NCBI GenBank assembly: GCA_910584255.1
Contig: CAJTXV010000035.1
Location: 1 to 16,096 of the forward strand
Reading direction: 5' to 3'
DNA: 16,096 nucleotides
Source: an uncultured Bacilli bacterium
Lineage (GTDB): Bacteria > Bacillota_I > Bacilli_A > RF39 > UBA660
Below, in pieces: positions 1 to 6,853 of the stretch (position 1 is its first letter; each line of letters starts with the position of its first letter). Position numbers and translations under genes: made by a program. Under the pieces are notes generated by a model. It saw nothing but the letters and a program-made list of their open reading frames with translations. It did no database searches and was not told the origin of the DNA.

Positions 1-35
1 AAAATAAGATATAAATATTAAATTATTTACATCTT
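1..35 (-). terminator. Terminator after the 92-aa gene
   Basis: On the minus strand a 12-bp stem with one G-U wobble (arms 24-35 and 6-17, loop 18-23) is followed by a short U-run, 17 bases after the stop codon of the 92-aa gene. The stem is A/T-rich, so its strength is uncertain. Confidence 0.5.
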
Positions 36-51
36 AAAGTATACTTGTAAT

Positions 52-330
52 TTATAGAGTAGCTACATCTATCCAAATTATATTACCTTCATACGATGAA
101 TTAGCTACTTTCATACATTCTTCAATGCTACTCCACAGACTATCTCCAACCACTTCATAATTTTCATCACACTTAAATAAATAACATTCTTCTTTTTGAT
201 TTGCATATTTACAAATTGCCAAATAATTTATATGATCTGCAATCTCTCCATTATCATAATAAATATAACCATAATTATCTTTTGGTGTATAGTATAAAAC
301 ATTTGCATTGTCTAATTTTTCTGGAAACAT
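52..330 (-). CDS. Small acidic cytosolic protein, 92 aa, unknown function
   Basis: The protein has no signal peptide or membrane segment and is acidic, with many aromatic residues (YGYIYYDNGE near the N-terminus). Near its C-terminus, VVGDSLWSSIEEC followed by a helix and IIWIDV resembles a layout seen in many small Firmicutes proteins, some of them immunity proteins; that link is only a resemblance. A longer frame reaches position 411, but the ATG at 330 is chosen because GGAGG lies 5-7 bases ahead of it and because the upstream part overlaps the 53-aa gene. It lies 35 bp after that gene, likely in one transcript, and a terminator hairpin follows. I do not recognise the family. Confidence 0.7.
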   Translation of the reverse strand: MFPEKLDNANVLYYTPKDNYGYIYYDNGEIADHINYLAICKYANQKEECYLFKCDENYEVVGDSLWSSIEECMKVANSSYEGNIIWIDVATL

Positions 331-365
331 ATTTTCCTCCATTTCTATAAATTGGAATTTAACAA

Positions 366-527
366 TTACTTTTTTCCAAATTTTATTATATAACCGATAA
401 TACCAAAGCATATAGCAACAAGACCTAAAATATAATTTGCTATTCTAGGCACCTCAAAGAATTGCAATACTCCTATTACCATCAAAACTATTAACATTAA
501 ATTAAATAAAATTTTATCTTTCTTCAT
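366..527 (-). CDS. 53-aa membrane peptide with two helices
   Basis: Translation begins MKKDKILFNLML and ends FGKK. Two hydrophobic stretches (residues about 7-23 and 32-49) are separated by a short polar turn (FFEVPRIAN), which suggests a two-helix hairpin in the inner membrane with lysines at both ends. The ATG at 527 is preceded by AGGAGG at ideal spacing, and an extended -10 promoter lies about 50 bases upstream. It is followed at once by the 92-aa gene. No family is recognised. A small hydrophobic peptide next to a small acidic protein could be a toxin and immunity pair or a plain membrane accessory; nothing here decides it. Confidence 0.7.
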   Translation of the reverse strand: MKKDKILFNLMLIVLMVIGVLQFFEVPRIANYILGLVAICFGIIGYIIKFGKK

Positions 528-578
528 AACTTTACCTCCTCAACAAATTACTATTTTTTTGCTTTGTTTACTTTTAAT

Positions 579-587
579 ATTATAACA
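579..587 (-). promoter_or_regulatory. Extended -10 promoter for the 53-aa/92-aa pair
   Basis: On the minus strand TGT precedes a perfect TATAAT, giving an extended -10 in the gap between the replication-initiator-like gene and the 53-aa gene. The -35 position at 17-bp spacing is weak (TATTAG), as is common for extended -10 promoters. Confidence 0.55.
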
Positions 588-624
588 TATTTTTACCCAT
601 TCTAATATATACATAAGATTAATT

Positions 625-1407
625 TTAATGATCTATATCATAATCATAGCCATCTTTTTTATAATCATTTCTTTCTTCCTCCAAATCTCTAAACCATCCC
701 AGTTCTTCATCCCAAACCAGTTCACTGTTTTTAAATTTTAGAATGTTACTTAGTAACGCTTCTTTATAGTAACCAAACTTATTTTCTATTTTATTTCCAT
801 CTTCATCACAAAATTTTCTATTAATAACCCTTGAAATAACATAATGACTTATAATCACAATATCTTTAAAATTATTATCTTCTAGTACCTCATTAAATAA
901 ATTGTCATAATAAACTTTTTCTACATCATTTTGATCTATATAACCTCTTTTAACTAGATCATTAGTTAGTTGACAATAATCATTATCATAAACAAAAGAA
1001 GATTTTGTTGATTCATTTATGGTTTTATCTTTTTTATCTATTTGTTCTTTAGTATTTGTTTTATTAGTATTTATTTGTCCTTCATTTTCTAGATTTTGAA
1101 TTTCAAAGGGTAGATTTTCACCCTCTTGCTCTTTTCCCTTTTCTTTTAAATATGGTTCTTCATAAATAACATATTCATATTCTATTTTTCCTGTTTTAGT
1201 CTCATTTGGATATAACTTATTTATTTTTAAATACTTATTTTGTTTTAGTTCTTTTAATGCTGTTTTTATTGCTGTTTCTTCCTCTTTACATATTGCAACC
1301 AGACCATTAATTGAATAATCCCATGATTCAGGTAACGATAACATAAACGATAATAAACCTTTAGCTTTAAGTGATAGATTTTTATCTCTTAAATGGTAAT
1401 TACTCAT
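625..1407 (-). CDS. Replication-initiator-like winged-helix protein of mobile elements, 5' end probably frameshifted
   Basis: The N-terminal 80 residues (MSNYHLRDKNLSLKAKGLL, then SLPESWDYS, AICKEEETAIKTALKEL) match the helix-turn-helix domain common in RepA/DnaD-like proteins and DUF6017-type proteins of plasmids, ICEs and phages. A charged linker (about residues 85-135) leads to a C-terminal helical region (about 140-245) and an acidic tail. The ATG at 1407 lacks a good ribosome site. The open frame continues upstream to 1449 and encodes FTIEKTKNYTI, which fits the usual start of this family. A good site (AAAGGGTG) and an ATG at 1450 sit just ahead but in another frame that stops at once (ATG TAT TAG). 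One extra base near 1444-1447 would explain this. Role is inferred from family: replication or transfer of a mobile element. Confidence 0.75.
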   Translation of the reverse strand: MSNYHLRDKNLSLKAKGLLSFMLSLPESWDYSINGLVAICKEEETAIKTALKELKQNKYLKINKLYPNETKTGKIEYEYVIYEEPYLKEKGKEQEGENLPFEIQNLENEGQINTNKTNTKEQIDKKDKTINESTKSSFVYDNDYCQLTNDLVKRGYIDQNDVEKVYYDNLFNEVLEDNNFKDIVIISHYVISRVINRKFCDEDGNKIENKFGYYKEALLSNILKFKNSELVWDEELGWFRDLEEERNDYKKDGYDYDIDH

Positions 1408-1471
1408 AATTGTATAATTTTTTGTCTTTTCAATTGTAAATCTAATACATCATCACCCTTTCTTTTCCAAA

Positions 1472-1501
1472 AAAAAATATAGAAGTTAATCTATATTTTT
1501 T
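1472..1501 (-). terminator. A/T-rich terminator upstream of the Rep-like gene
   Basis: An 11-bp inverted repeat (1473-1483 with 1490-1500, loop 1484-1489) is followed on the minus strand by a run of nine U. It would stop transcripts coming from the ileS remnant. The stem has only one G-C pair, and the repeat could also act on the plus strand. Confidence 0.45.
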
Positions 1502-1557
1502 GATTTTAAAATAAACAAATTTCAAATTGCAATTCGTAGAACGTTGGCTATAATATT

Positions 1558-1706
1558 TTAAAATTCAAAAGCAGCTACTACCCTTAGATCTTGTGATTTG
1601 AACATTATATATCCATCTTGTTCGGATTCTTTTTTATGCCTTATTTGCCCTGTTTTTAAAAGGAAATTAGCCACTTCTATATTATGTATCTTTTCAATGC
1701 CATAGG
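1558..1706 (-). pseudogene. C-terminal fragment of a small DUF5659-like protein
   Basis: Read in a frame shifted relative to the ileS remnant, this stretch gives about 48 codons (YGIEKIHNIEVANFLLKTG, then DGYIMFKSQDLRVVAAFEF) ending in TAA. The order 'xIANFLxxxG ... hydrophobic FK ... L' resembles the short DUF5659-type proteins of phages and ICEs, but the match is by eye and weak. It has no usable start codon or ribosome site, so it looks like the 3' end of a gene cut at the junction with ileS near position 1706. Confidence 0.35.
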
Positions 1707-1850
1707 ATTGGCTGTTGCTGGTCCATCATAAAAAACAAAATAATCTTTTCTTTGGTCAATCGATTTTTGTAAAATATTGCTTTTTAAAAAATTCTCCATT
1801 TGTTTTTGTTCTACTTTACTCGTTTTTTCCTTTGATAATTCTTTTAACAT
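1677..1850 (-). pseudogene. ileS: Truncated isoleucyl-tRNA synthetase (first ~48 codons)
   Basis: The ATG at 1850 has GGGAGG upstream and opens a 57-codon frame. Residues 1-48 (MLKELSKEKTSKVEQKQ, then DYFVFYDGPATAN) match the N-terminus of class I isoleucyl-tRNA synthetases, up to the residues just before the HIGH active-site motif. From about residue 49 the sequence no longer fits, and the frame ends nine residues later at TAG; a full enzyme has about 900-1050 residues. The Ile-specific T-box directly upstream independently supports the identity. The position after sepF and a divIVA-like gene is the usual place of ileS in many Bacillota. The product cannot be an active synthetase, so a complete copy must exist elsewhere or the rest lies beyond an insertion. 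Confidence 0.8.
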
Positions 1851-1875
1851 TTTTAAATCCTCCCTTTTCTATTTA

Positions 1876-1921
1876 CAAAAAATAAACCACGACTCTCATC
1901 CTAAGGACGAGGAAATCGTGG
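1876..1921 (-). terminator. Terminator of the Ile T-box
   Basis: CCACGA (1916-1921) pairs with TCGTGG (1887-1892), with inner pairing GTCC/GGAT, followed by a U-run at 1877-1882. The 5' arm overlaps the conserved T-box sequence, as expected for the terminator/antiterminator switch. Confidence 0.85.
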
Positions 1922-2108
1922 TACCACCTTAATTTATAAGTATATACTTATCTCATTATCTTTAACGGAAATGACCCGACTTTATCTTATCCATAAAGCA
2001 CAAACTCAAAAGTGATCTAAATAATTTTAGATAGATTCCTATTTCAGCATGCAAGGAACTCTCTTTCTATTTCCAATTATTCCGTCTTTCTCACTTGTTT
2101 TATCGTTA
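1876..2108 (-). promoter_or_regulatory. T-box leader, isoleucine-specific (ATC specifier)
   Basis: The conserved T-box element AAGGTGGTACCACG lies at 1917-1930 and overlaps the terminator stem. Stem I closes with ACAAG near the 5' end pairing TTTGT. Its specifier loop reads ATC at 2014-2016, directly before ACTTTTGAG, the same spacing as in the Asn leader of this window. The variable T-box base is U, which would pair with an A discriminator base, as expected for tRNA-Ile. In this family uncharged tRNA stabilises the antiterminator and lets transcription continue. Here the switch seems complete, but it leads only to the ileS remnant. Confidence 0.88.
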
Positions 2109-2110
2109 TT

Positions 2111-2139
2111 ACTATAACATATATTTTTTCTACTTTCAA
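2111..2139 (-). promoter_or_regulatory. Promoter of the Ile T-box transcript
   Basis: TTGAAA (2134-2139), a 17-bp spacer and TATAGT (2111-2116) with TGT just upstream of the -10 form a strong housekeeping-type promoter. It begins about 10 bp after the stop of the 601-aa gene, with no terminator seen between them. Confidence 0.8.
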
Positions 2140-2148
2140 TTATTAAAA

Positions 2149-3954
2149 TTATATTTTTTTTACTTTTTCTTCATGTTCTTTCATTCTTTTGTTTCTTCTT
2201 TCTTCCAGTTCCTGATAGATTTTATCGTTTCTTTCATCATTCGTTTTTATATCTAGCCTCTCAATCAGAGAAAGTGCACTTCTTATTGCACATTCATCTG
2301 TTGCACTTTTTTCCTTTAAGTTTTCTAATGTATCCCATGCTCTGCACCCTCGTTTTACGTTTCTAGGACTTTGCATTTGTACATATAAAAGTTTCCCAAT
2401 TGCAAACATTTCAGATTCAAAGAAATCTTTAATTTTTAAATTTTTTATAATTTGTGGGGCTCTATTTGTCGTTTTTGAAGAAATTTGTGTTGAAGACGAA
2501 ACTTGTTGATATCTTGCAGTCACTGGTTTTCCTTCTACTCCTATTATTCTTTTTTCAGGTTTTCTAGAAATTTTTGCCTTCTCTACCATTGGTGTAGCTA
2601 CTTGTAAGTTTTGAGCCCAAGTTTTTACCTCTTTTACTTTTTGATCCAATAAAGCTTTTTTTCGAAAAAATTCCTCTGCTAAAGAAAAGTCAACACCAGC
2701 TGGTAAATAGGTAGTATAGTTATTTACATCAAAATTAATTCCTTTTTTATTTTTAATACATTCTAACAATTTGTTGGCTATCTTTAATTTTTGTTCATCT
2801 TCTTTGTATTTTTCTTGTAATTTCTTTCCTAAGACAATCGCATGCTCCCTAGACCTTTTATGAGTAAGGGCAAGTATTAGTAAATCCTTATACCAGGTAT
2901 CAATAGATGCTTTTTCAATTTCAGGAGCAGTAATAAAGTCACAATAAATTTTCGTTATCAGTTCTTTTATGACTTCCTTTTGTGAATTTTCCTTTATTGG
3001 ACTGATTCTTACTTGTTGTGGACTTGTTAAAGATTTAGATAATTCTTCTTCCTCTTTTATTTTAAAATGTGACCAGTCAATTTCTTTAAATTCACTCTCA
3101 ATTTTTTGCATATAGTCCTGAAATACTTGGTTATTTTGAAACTGTAAGCAGTTTTCATATGCTTTTTTGATTCGTTCTATATCTTGATTTCTTTTTCCTA
3201 ATAAATATAGGGATTTTACTTTTAAAGATATAACCATAGGATTATCTTTAGAAGGTAACTGATTAATCGTTTCTACTACTTCTTCTAGTTTTCCACTCTT
3301 CATTAATGTTTTTAGTTCCCCGCATGCAACATTTATCGGCATTATTTTCAATTTTTTAAGATCCAGAGTATTTTCCGTATCTACTTCGGGTTTATACTCT
3401 GACCAATCTACTTCCCGAAACTCACTCCTAATTTTTTTCATATAGTCCTGAAATGATAAGTTTTCTGAACGCTTTAAGCAGTTTTCATATGCTTTTTTGA
3501 TTTGCTCTATATCTTGATTTCTTTTTCCCAATAAATATAAGGCTTTTACTTTCAAGGACAAAAGCATATTATAATCTCGTGAAGGTAGCGCGTCGATAGC
3601 TTCTAAGACTTCTTCCAAATTTCCTTTGTTCATTAACATCTTCAGTTCCCTACATACATCTTTTATAGGCATTATTTTCCATTCCTCTATATTTAGAATG
3701 TTTTTAGTATCTTCCTTGGTTTCATGCTGTAAACTATCTTCTTTTTCATGTATCAGTTGAGGTGTACTTTCCCCTAATTGTTTTTCTTTCTCTTTAACCG
3801 TTTCTAAGGAAGAGTCGTTCCCTACTAAATATTTATTTTTCCAATTATAAAGGGTTGGAACAGAAATCTGATAGGTTCTACTAATTTTTCCGATAGGCAC
3901 TCCTGAATTTATATCACTTAATACCTTTTCTCTTAATTCTTTCGTATATGCCAT
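2149..3954 (-). CDS. 601-aa protein: transposase-type helix-turn-helix fused to two TPR-like repeats
   Basis: The start ATG at 3954 has GGAGG at good spacing; the frame stays open nine codons further but without a site. Residues 1-45 (MAYTKELREKVLSDINSG, then ISVPTLYNWKNKYL) match the helix-turn-helix of IS3/IS630-type transposase first ORFs, but no transposase catalytic domain follows. Residues about 93-187 and 203-297 form two similar helical repeats with a 110-residue period, each containing ALYLLGKRNQDIE or its variant and ending near VDW/IDW. Residues 320-440 are helical, 450-500 basic and Ser/Thr-rich. The C-terminal 95 residues include FFESEMFAIGKLLY and a charged coiled-coil end. It is last in the run after sepF and the pilin-like gene. 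I infer a DNA-binding or scaffold protein built on a captured transposase domain; the function is unknown. Confidence 0.8.
   Translation of the reverse strand: MAYTKELREKVLSDINSGVPIGKISRTYQISVPTLYNWKNKYLVGNDSSLETVKEKEKQLGESTPQLIHEKEDSLQHETKEDTKNILNIEEWKIMPIKDVCRELKMLMNKGNLEEVLEAIDALPSRDYNMLLSLKVKALYLLGKRNQDIEQIKKAYENCLKRSENLSFQDYMKKIRSEFREVDWSEYKPEVDTENTLDLKKLKIMPINVACGELKTLMKSGKLEEVVETINQLPSKDNPMVISLKVKSLYLLGKRNQDIERIKKAYENCLQFQNNQVFQDYMQKIESEFKEIDWSHFKIKEEEELSKSLTSPQQVRISPIKENSQKEVIKELITKIYCDFITAPEIEKASIDTWYKDLLILALTHKRSREHAIVLGKKLQEKYKEDEQKLKIANKLLECIKNKKGINFDVNNYTTYLPAGVDFSLAEEFFRKKALLDQKVKEVKTWAQNLQVATPMVEKAKISRKPEKRIIGVEGKPVTARYQQVSSSTQISSKTTNRAPQIIKNLKIKDFFESEMFAIGKLLYVQMQSPRNVKRGCRAWDTLENLKEKSATDECAIRSALSLIERLDIKTNDERNDKIYQELEERRNKRMKEHEEKVKKI
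3064..3678 (-). repeat. Two tandem coding repeats inside the 601-aa gene
   Basis: The segments 3394-3678 and 3064-3348 encode matching ~95-residue units 330 bp apart. Similarity is high even in DNA around 3110-3225 and 3430-3555, including the stretch that encodes KKAYENCL and LLGKRNQDIE. This suggests a fairly recent internal duplication, or gene conversion between the repeats. Confidence 0.85.
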
Positions 3955-4047
3955 AATTCTACCTCCAAGTATAGAAAACATTTTCTTATATAATAATCAA
4001 AAGATTCATAAAAGTAAAGAAAAATTTACAGTAAAATCCTGTAGCTT

Positions 4048-4521
4048 CTATTTTTCCTTGCATGTATATCCCATATTGTTTAATTGCTTTATATAAGTTT
4101 TAATATCATCCTCTTCTTGTTTTTTTTGAATTGTTATTATCCATTTATATTGTTTTTCTAAAGATTCTTCATTTTCTAAAACACGATTTGGAGAAGAACT
4201 ACTATTTTCTTCGGACCATACAAAATGATTGTATGAATCTAAATCTAAAAATTTATATGTTGTCGTAATACCCGCATATAATATTTCATTATTTTTATAA
4301 CTGAAATCATAGGATTCATTGACAGTGACTAACTTTTTATCTTTCCCTTCAAATTGCTTTTCATCTAGCTCGCAATGATAACTATTTTCTACTAATACTG
4401 TTTCATTCTTTTTTTCTAACTTAGAAGTTCCTTGGTTGTTTATTATTATACTATATAAGATTCCACTTATAATTAGTAGAAATCCTAAAATTAACAGAAT
4501 TATTTCTTTTTTCCACTTCAT
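4048..4521 (-). CDS. 157-aa membrane-anchored exported protein, unknown function
   Basis: One N-terminal hydrophobic segment (residues about 6-27) after MKWKK predicts an anchor with the remaining ~130 residues outside the cell. It carries no lipobox. The outer part holds two cysteines (HCELDE near residue 50 and YTCKEK at the end) that could pair, and a central stretch (NEILYAGITTTYKFLDLDSY) that suggests beta strands. Its ribosome site AGGAGG overlaps the TAG stop of the pilin-like gene, so translation is probably coupled and the products may act together at the surface. It loosely recalls small lipoproteins of the YehR/DUF1307 kind, but I would not assign it. Confidence 0.75.
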   Translation of the reverse strand: MKWKKEIILLILGFLLIISGILYSIIINNQGTSKLEKKNETVLVENSYHCELDEKQFEGKDKKLVTVNESYDFSYKNNEILYAGITTTYKFLDLDSYNHFVWSEENSSSSPNRVLENEESLEKQYKWIITIQKKQEEDDIKTYIKQLNNMGYTCKEK

Positions 4522-4529
4522 ATATCCTC

Positions 4530-6353
4530 CTAGTAGTTACAAGTCTTACCATTTAGTGTTCCACCCTGTGGGCATTCGTAATAAGAGCAATCATATTTTT
4601 TCTTATCACATACTTTTTGTTTTATAATTTCACCAACGCAACAAGTTGAACCAGGATAATGAACACAACAAGGTCCTGGAAAAGTACAACCTTCACAGCG
4701 CCATGGATCACATTTTTCAGTTTTTGTACAGTATTCTTCTTCTCTACAATTTACTTCCTTTGTACAAGTCTTACTTACCTTTGTTGCAGGGTAACTATGT
4801 TGTACCATAAAAGATAAAGTAGTCGTTTTTTGATTGGCATTAGAAGTTGCCGTACAAGTTACTTCATAAGTACCTATTTTTTTACTCGTTTTAGGATTAC
4901 AGACAATCGTTCCGCCCGATGGTCCAAATCCTGGATCTACATTCTCTTTAAAATCATAGTCCTTGTTACCAAGCGGTAAAGGGGACTTTTTAGGATTACT
5001 TGCTGGCGATGATGCATCACGCTTAATTGCAACACTACAAGTTCCTGTTCTTCCTACTTCATCCATGACTGTTCCTGTGACAGTGGTTAATTCTGTATCT
5101 GTTTTAATTGTTTCATGACTTAAAGAGCTTTTCTTAATTCCACTACCCATCACTCCATTGTCTTCTAAATCATTCATTTCTTTAAAGGCAATGTTTACAT
5201 CTCCAATATACCACTCTCCAGATAAGGTTCCAGAGGCAGTTAAAGAGCAAGTCGGTGCTTTCTTATCTATTCTTACTACAAATTCTTGAGAGGTCACATG
5301 TTGTTTTCCCACTCCATTCGTCACTTCTACTTTATAGCTACCCCAATCTTTTACCGTATAAGTACTTTGTGTCGCATCAGGGATAACTACACCATCTTTA
5401 TACCAAATATATTGATATTCACTCGGACAAGTTCTAGGATTTACAACAGCTGTTAATATTGGTTCTGTTTTGGACCATTCATTATTTTTAACGACCGTTC
5501 CATCGTCTTCTTTTCCAATAATTTCTACTCCACCAATGATTGTTTTATCTATTTTGATAGAAGTTCCACCACTACTTTTACAAATTGTTTTGGTTATTTG
5601 ATTCGTTCCATCATAAGTTTCCACATTCACGGCTTTATCTGCAACGGTTCGTGTTAAATAGACACTTGCCCTATCATTTGCTGCTTTTAGGGATGTCCAA
5701 TTCCCATCCCCAATTTGATACCGATATTGATTAATTCCATACTTATAGTTTCCACTAGACGAAAAGTTTAAATATAAATCCTGATCTGTCCATTTTCCAT
5801 CATAACTATTACTTCCAGCAGTATCATAGGAAATTTTACAACTGGTTTCCCAATCACTAGCAACTCCAGATATAATATCATCTCTACAGTCTTTACTTTT
5901 CCTGTTTCCGCAAATCAAACAAACTTTATATACAAATTCATTGTTATTTTCTTCTTCTGTATTTGCTTTATTTGATATATACACATAGGACTTGTCCATG
6001 TCACAAGTTCTTGATGTATCCTCTGGATCCATGATTGGGTCAATGTAGTTAAATTTAATTAAGTCACTTCCAGTCATTACGTCATATTCATACTGATTGG
6101 CTGGTGCATCGTGTACACTACAAAAGGTAATCATTTCATCCGTTGGCGAAGTCATACAATGGGTTAAGGCATCGCTTGCTGCAATTCTTAGAGAGTCTTC
6201 TGCGGTTTTATAAACTCTATTTTTAGAAGAATGTACATAAACACTGTAGGCAGGAATGGCAAGACCTAAAAGAACAGCAAGTATTACAATTGCTGTTAAT
6301 AACTCGACCAAAGTAAATCCATATTCCTTGTGATTTCTTCTATTACCTCTCAT
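4530..6353 (-). CDS. Large type IV prepilin-like surface protein with Ig/HYR-like domains and Cys-rich tail
   Basis: Residues 12-35 are a class III signal: G12 is followed by FTLVELLTAIVILAVLLG, with Glu at mature position 5, so a prepilin peptidase should cut after G12. The 607 residues far exceed a normal pilin (about 130-180). Residues 40-175 form a Cys-containing pilin-like head. Residues 290-445 carry Ig-like segments (YQYIWYKDGVVIP; KKAPTC), and 447-517 resemble a HYR domain (GTYEVTCTATSNANQ). The last 78 residues contain 14 cysteines, including CC pairs. The ATG at 6353 has GGAG upstream. No assembly ATPase, platform protein or prepilin peptidase is present, so they must be encoded elsewhere. 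A surface adhesin or minor tip pilin is the likely role (inference). Confidence 0.85.
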   Translation of the reverse strand: MRGNRRNHKEYGFTLVELLTAIVILAVLLGLAIPAYSVYVHSSKNRVYKTAEDSLRIAASDALTHCMTSPTDEMITFCSVHDAPANQYEYDVMTGSDLIKFNYIDPIMDPEDTSRTCDMDKSYVYISNKANTEEENNNEFVYKVCLICGNRKSKDCRDDIISGVASDWETSCKISYDTAGSNSYDGKWTDQDLYLNFSSSGNYKYGINQYRYQIGDGNWTSLKAANDRASVYLTRTVADKAVNVETYDGTNQITKTICKSSGGTSIKIDKTIIGGVEIIGKEDDGTVVKNNEWSKTEPILTAVVNPRTCPSEYQYIWYKDGVVIPDATQSTYTVKDWGSYKVEVTNGVGKQHVTSQEFVVRIDKKAPTCSLTASGTLSGEWYIGDVNIAFKEMNDLEDNGVMGSGIKKSSLSHETIKTDTELTTVTGTVMDEVGRTGTCSVAIKRDASSPASNPKKSPLPLGNKDYDFKENVDPGFGPSGGTIVCNPKTSKKIGTYEVTCTATSNANQKTTTLSFMVQHSYPATKVSKTCTKEVNCREEEYCTKTEKCDPWRCEGCTFPGPCCVHYPGSTCCVGEIIKQKVCDKKKYDCSYYECPQGGTLNGKTCNY

Positions 6354-6395
6354 AGAAATCTCTCCATTTCTCGATTAAAAAAGGATATAGAAACG

Positions 6396-6830
6396 TTAAT
6401 TTCCCATTTCCAAATCCTCTATCTGTTCCATAATATCTGTTTCTTGTTCTATAATGGTTCTAAGTTGATTTTTATGACTTCGTAAATCTTTCTCTATCTT
6501 TAACTTTTTCGTTTCTAATTTTTCTGCTTGTTCCATCGCATCCGATATAATACGATCTGCATTTTGTCTTGCTTCTTTTAAAATTCTTTCACTCTCGATT
6601 AATGCCGTTTCCTTAATTTTCATTGGGTTTCCTGCTGAACTTTCTAAAAAATTCCTTAGGTTTGCCTCTGATTTTTGGTAATAGCTCACTTGTCTTTCTA
6701 AAAATTCAATTTGTTTTTCTTGAATTTGAATCTTTTCTAGTAAATCTTCCGTTTTTACGACTGCTTCTTCGATTAACTGATTGACTTCTTGTTTTTTATA
6801 ACCAAACAGTCCTTTTCCAATTTTTTCCAT
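6396..6830 (-). CDS. DivIVA-like coiled-coil protein
   Basis: The 144 residues begin MEKIGKGLFGYKKQEVNQLI, which recalls the FxGYxxxEVxxFL element of DivIVA/GpsB proteins. Nearly all the rest is predicted coiled coil (about residues 20-60 and 70-140), with the IESERILKEARQNADRII stretch typical of DivIVA. DivIVA proteins mark curved or new membrane at poles and septa. The usual longer N-terminal membrane-binding loop is short here, so it may be a divergent paralogue. The ATG at 6830 is preferred over the GTG at 6839, which lies inside the ribosome site (GAGGTGGGGG). It follows sepF by 23 bp, the classic Gram-positive division neighbourhood. Confidence 0.82.
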   Translation of the reverse strand: MEKIGKGLFGYKKQEVNQLIEEAVVKTEDLLEKIQIQEKQIEFLERQVSYYQKSEANLRNFLESSAGNPMKIKETALIESERILKEARQNADRIISDAMEQAEKLETKKLKIEKDLRSHKNQLRTIIEQETDIMEQIEDLEMGN

Positions 6831-6853
6831 AGCCCCCACCTCTAAAGTTGTAA

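Noticed and set aside
3820..3954. Insertion sequence indicated by the transposase-type helix-turn-helix
   Set aside because: No catalytic DDE region, no second ORF and no terminal inverted repeats are seen; the domain is fused to unrelated sequence.
6354..6395. Small hairpin ahead of the pilin-like gene as a terminator
   Set aside because: The stem is short and has no U-run, so it does not separate the gene from divIVA.
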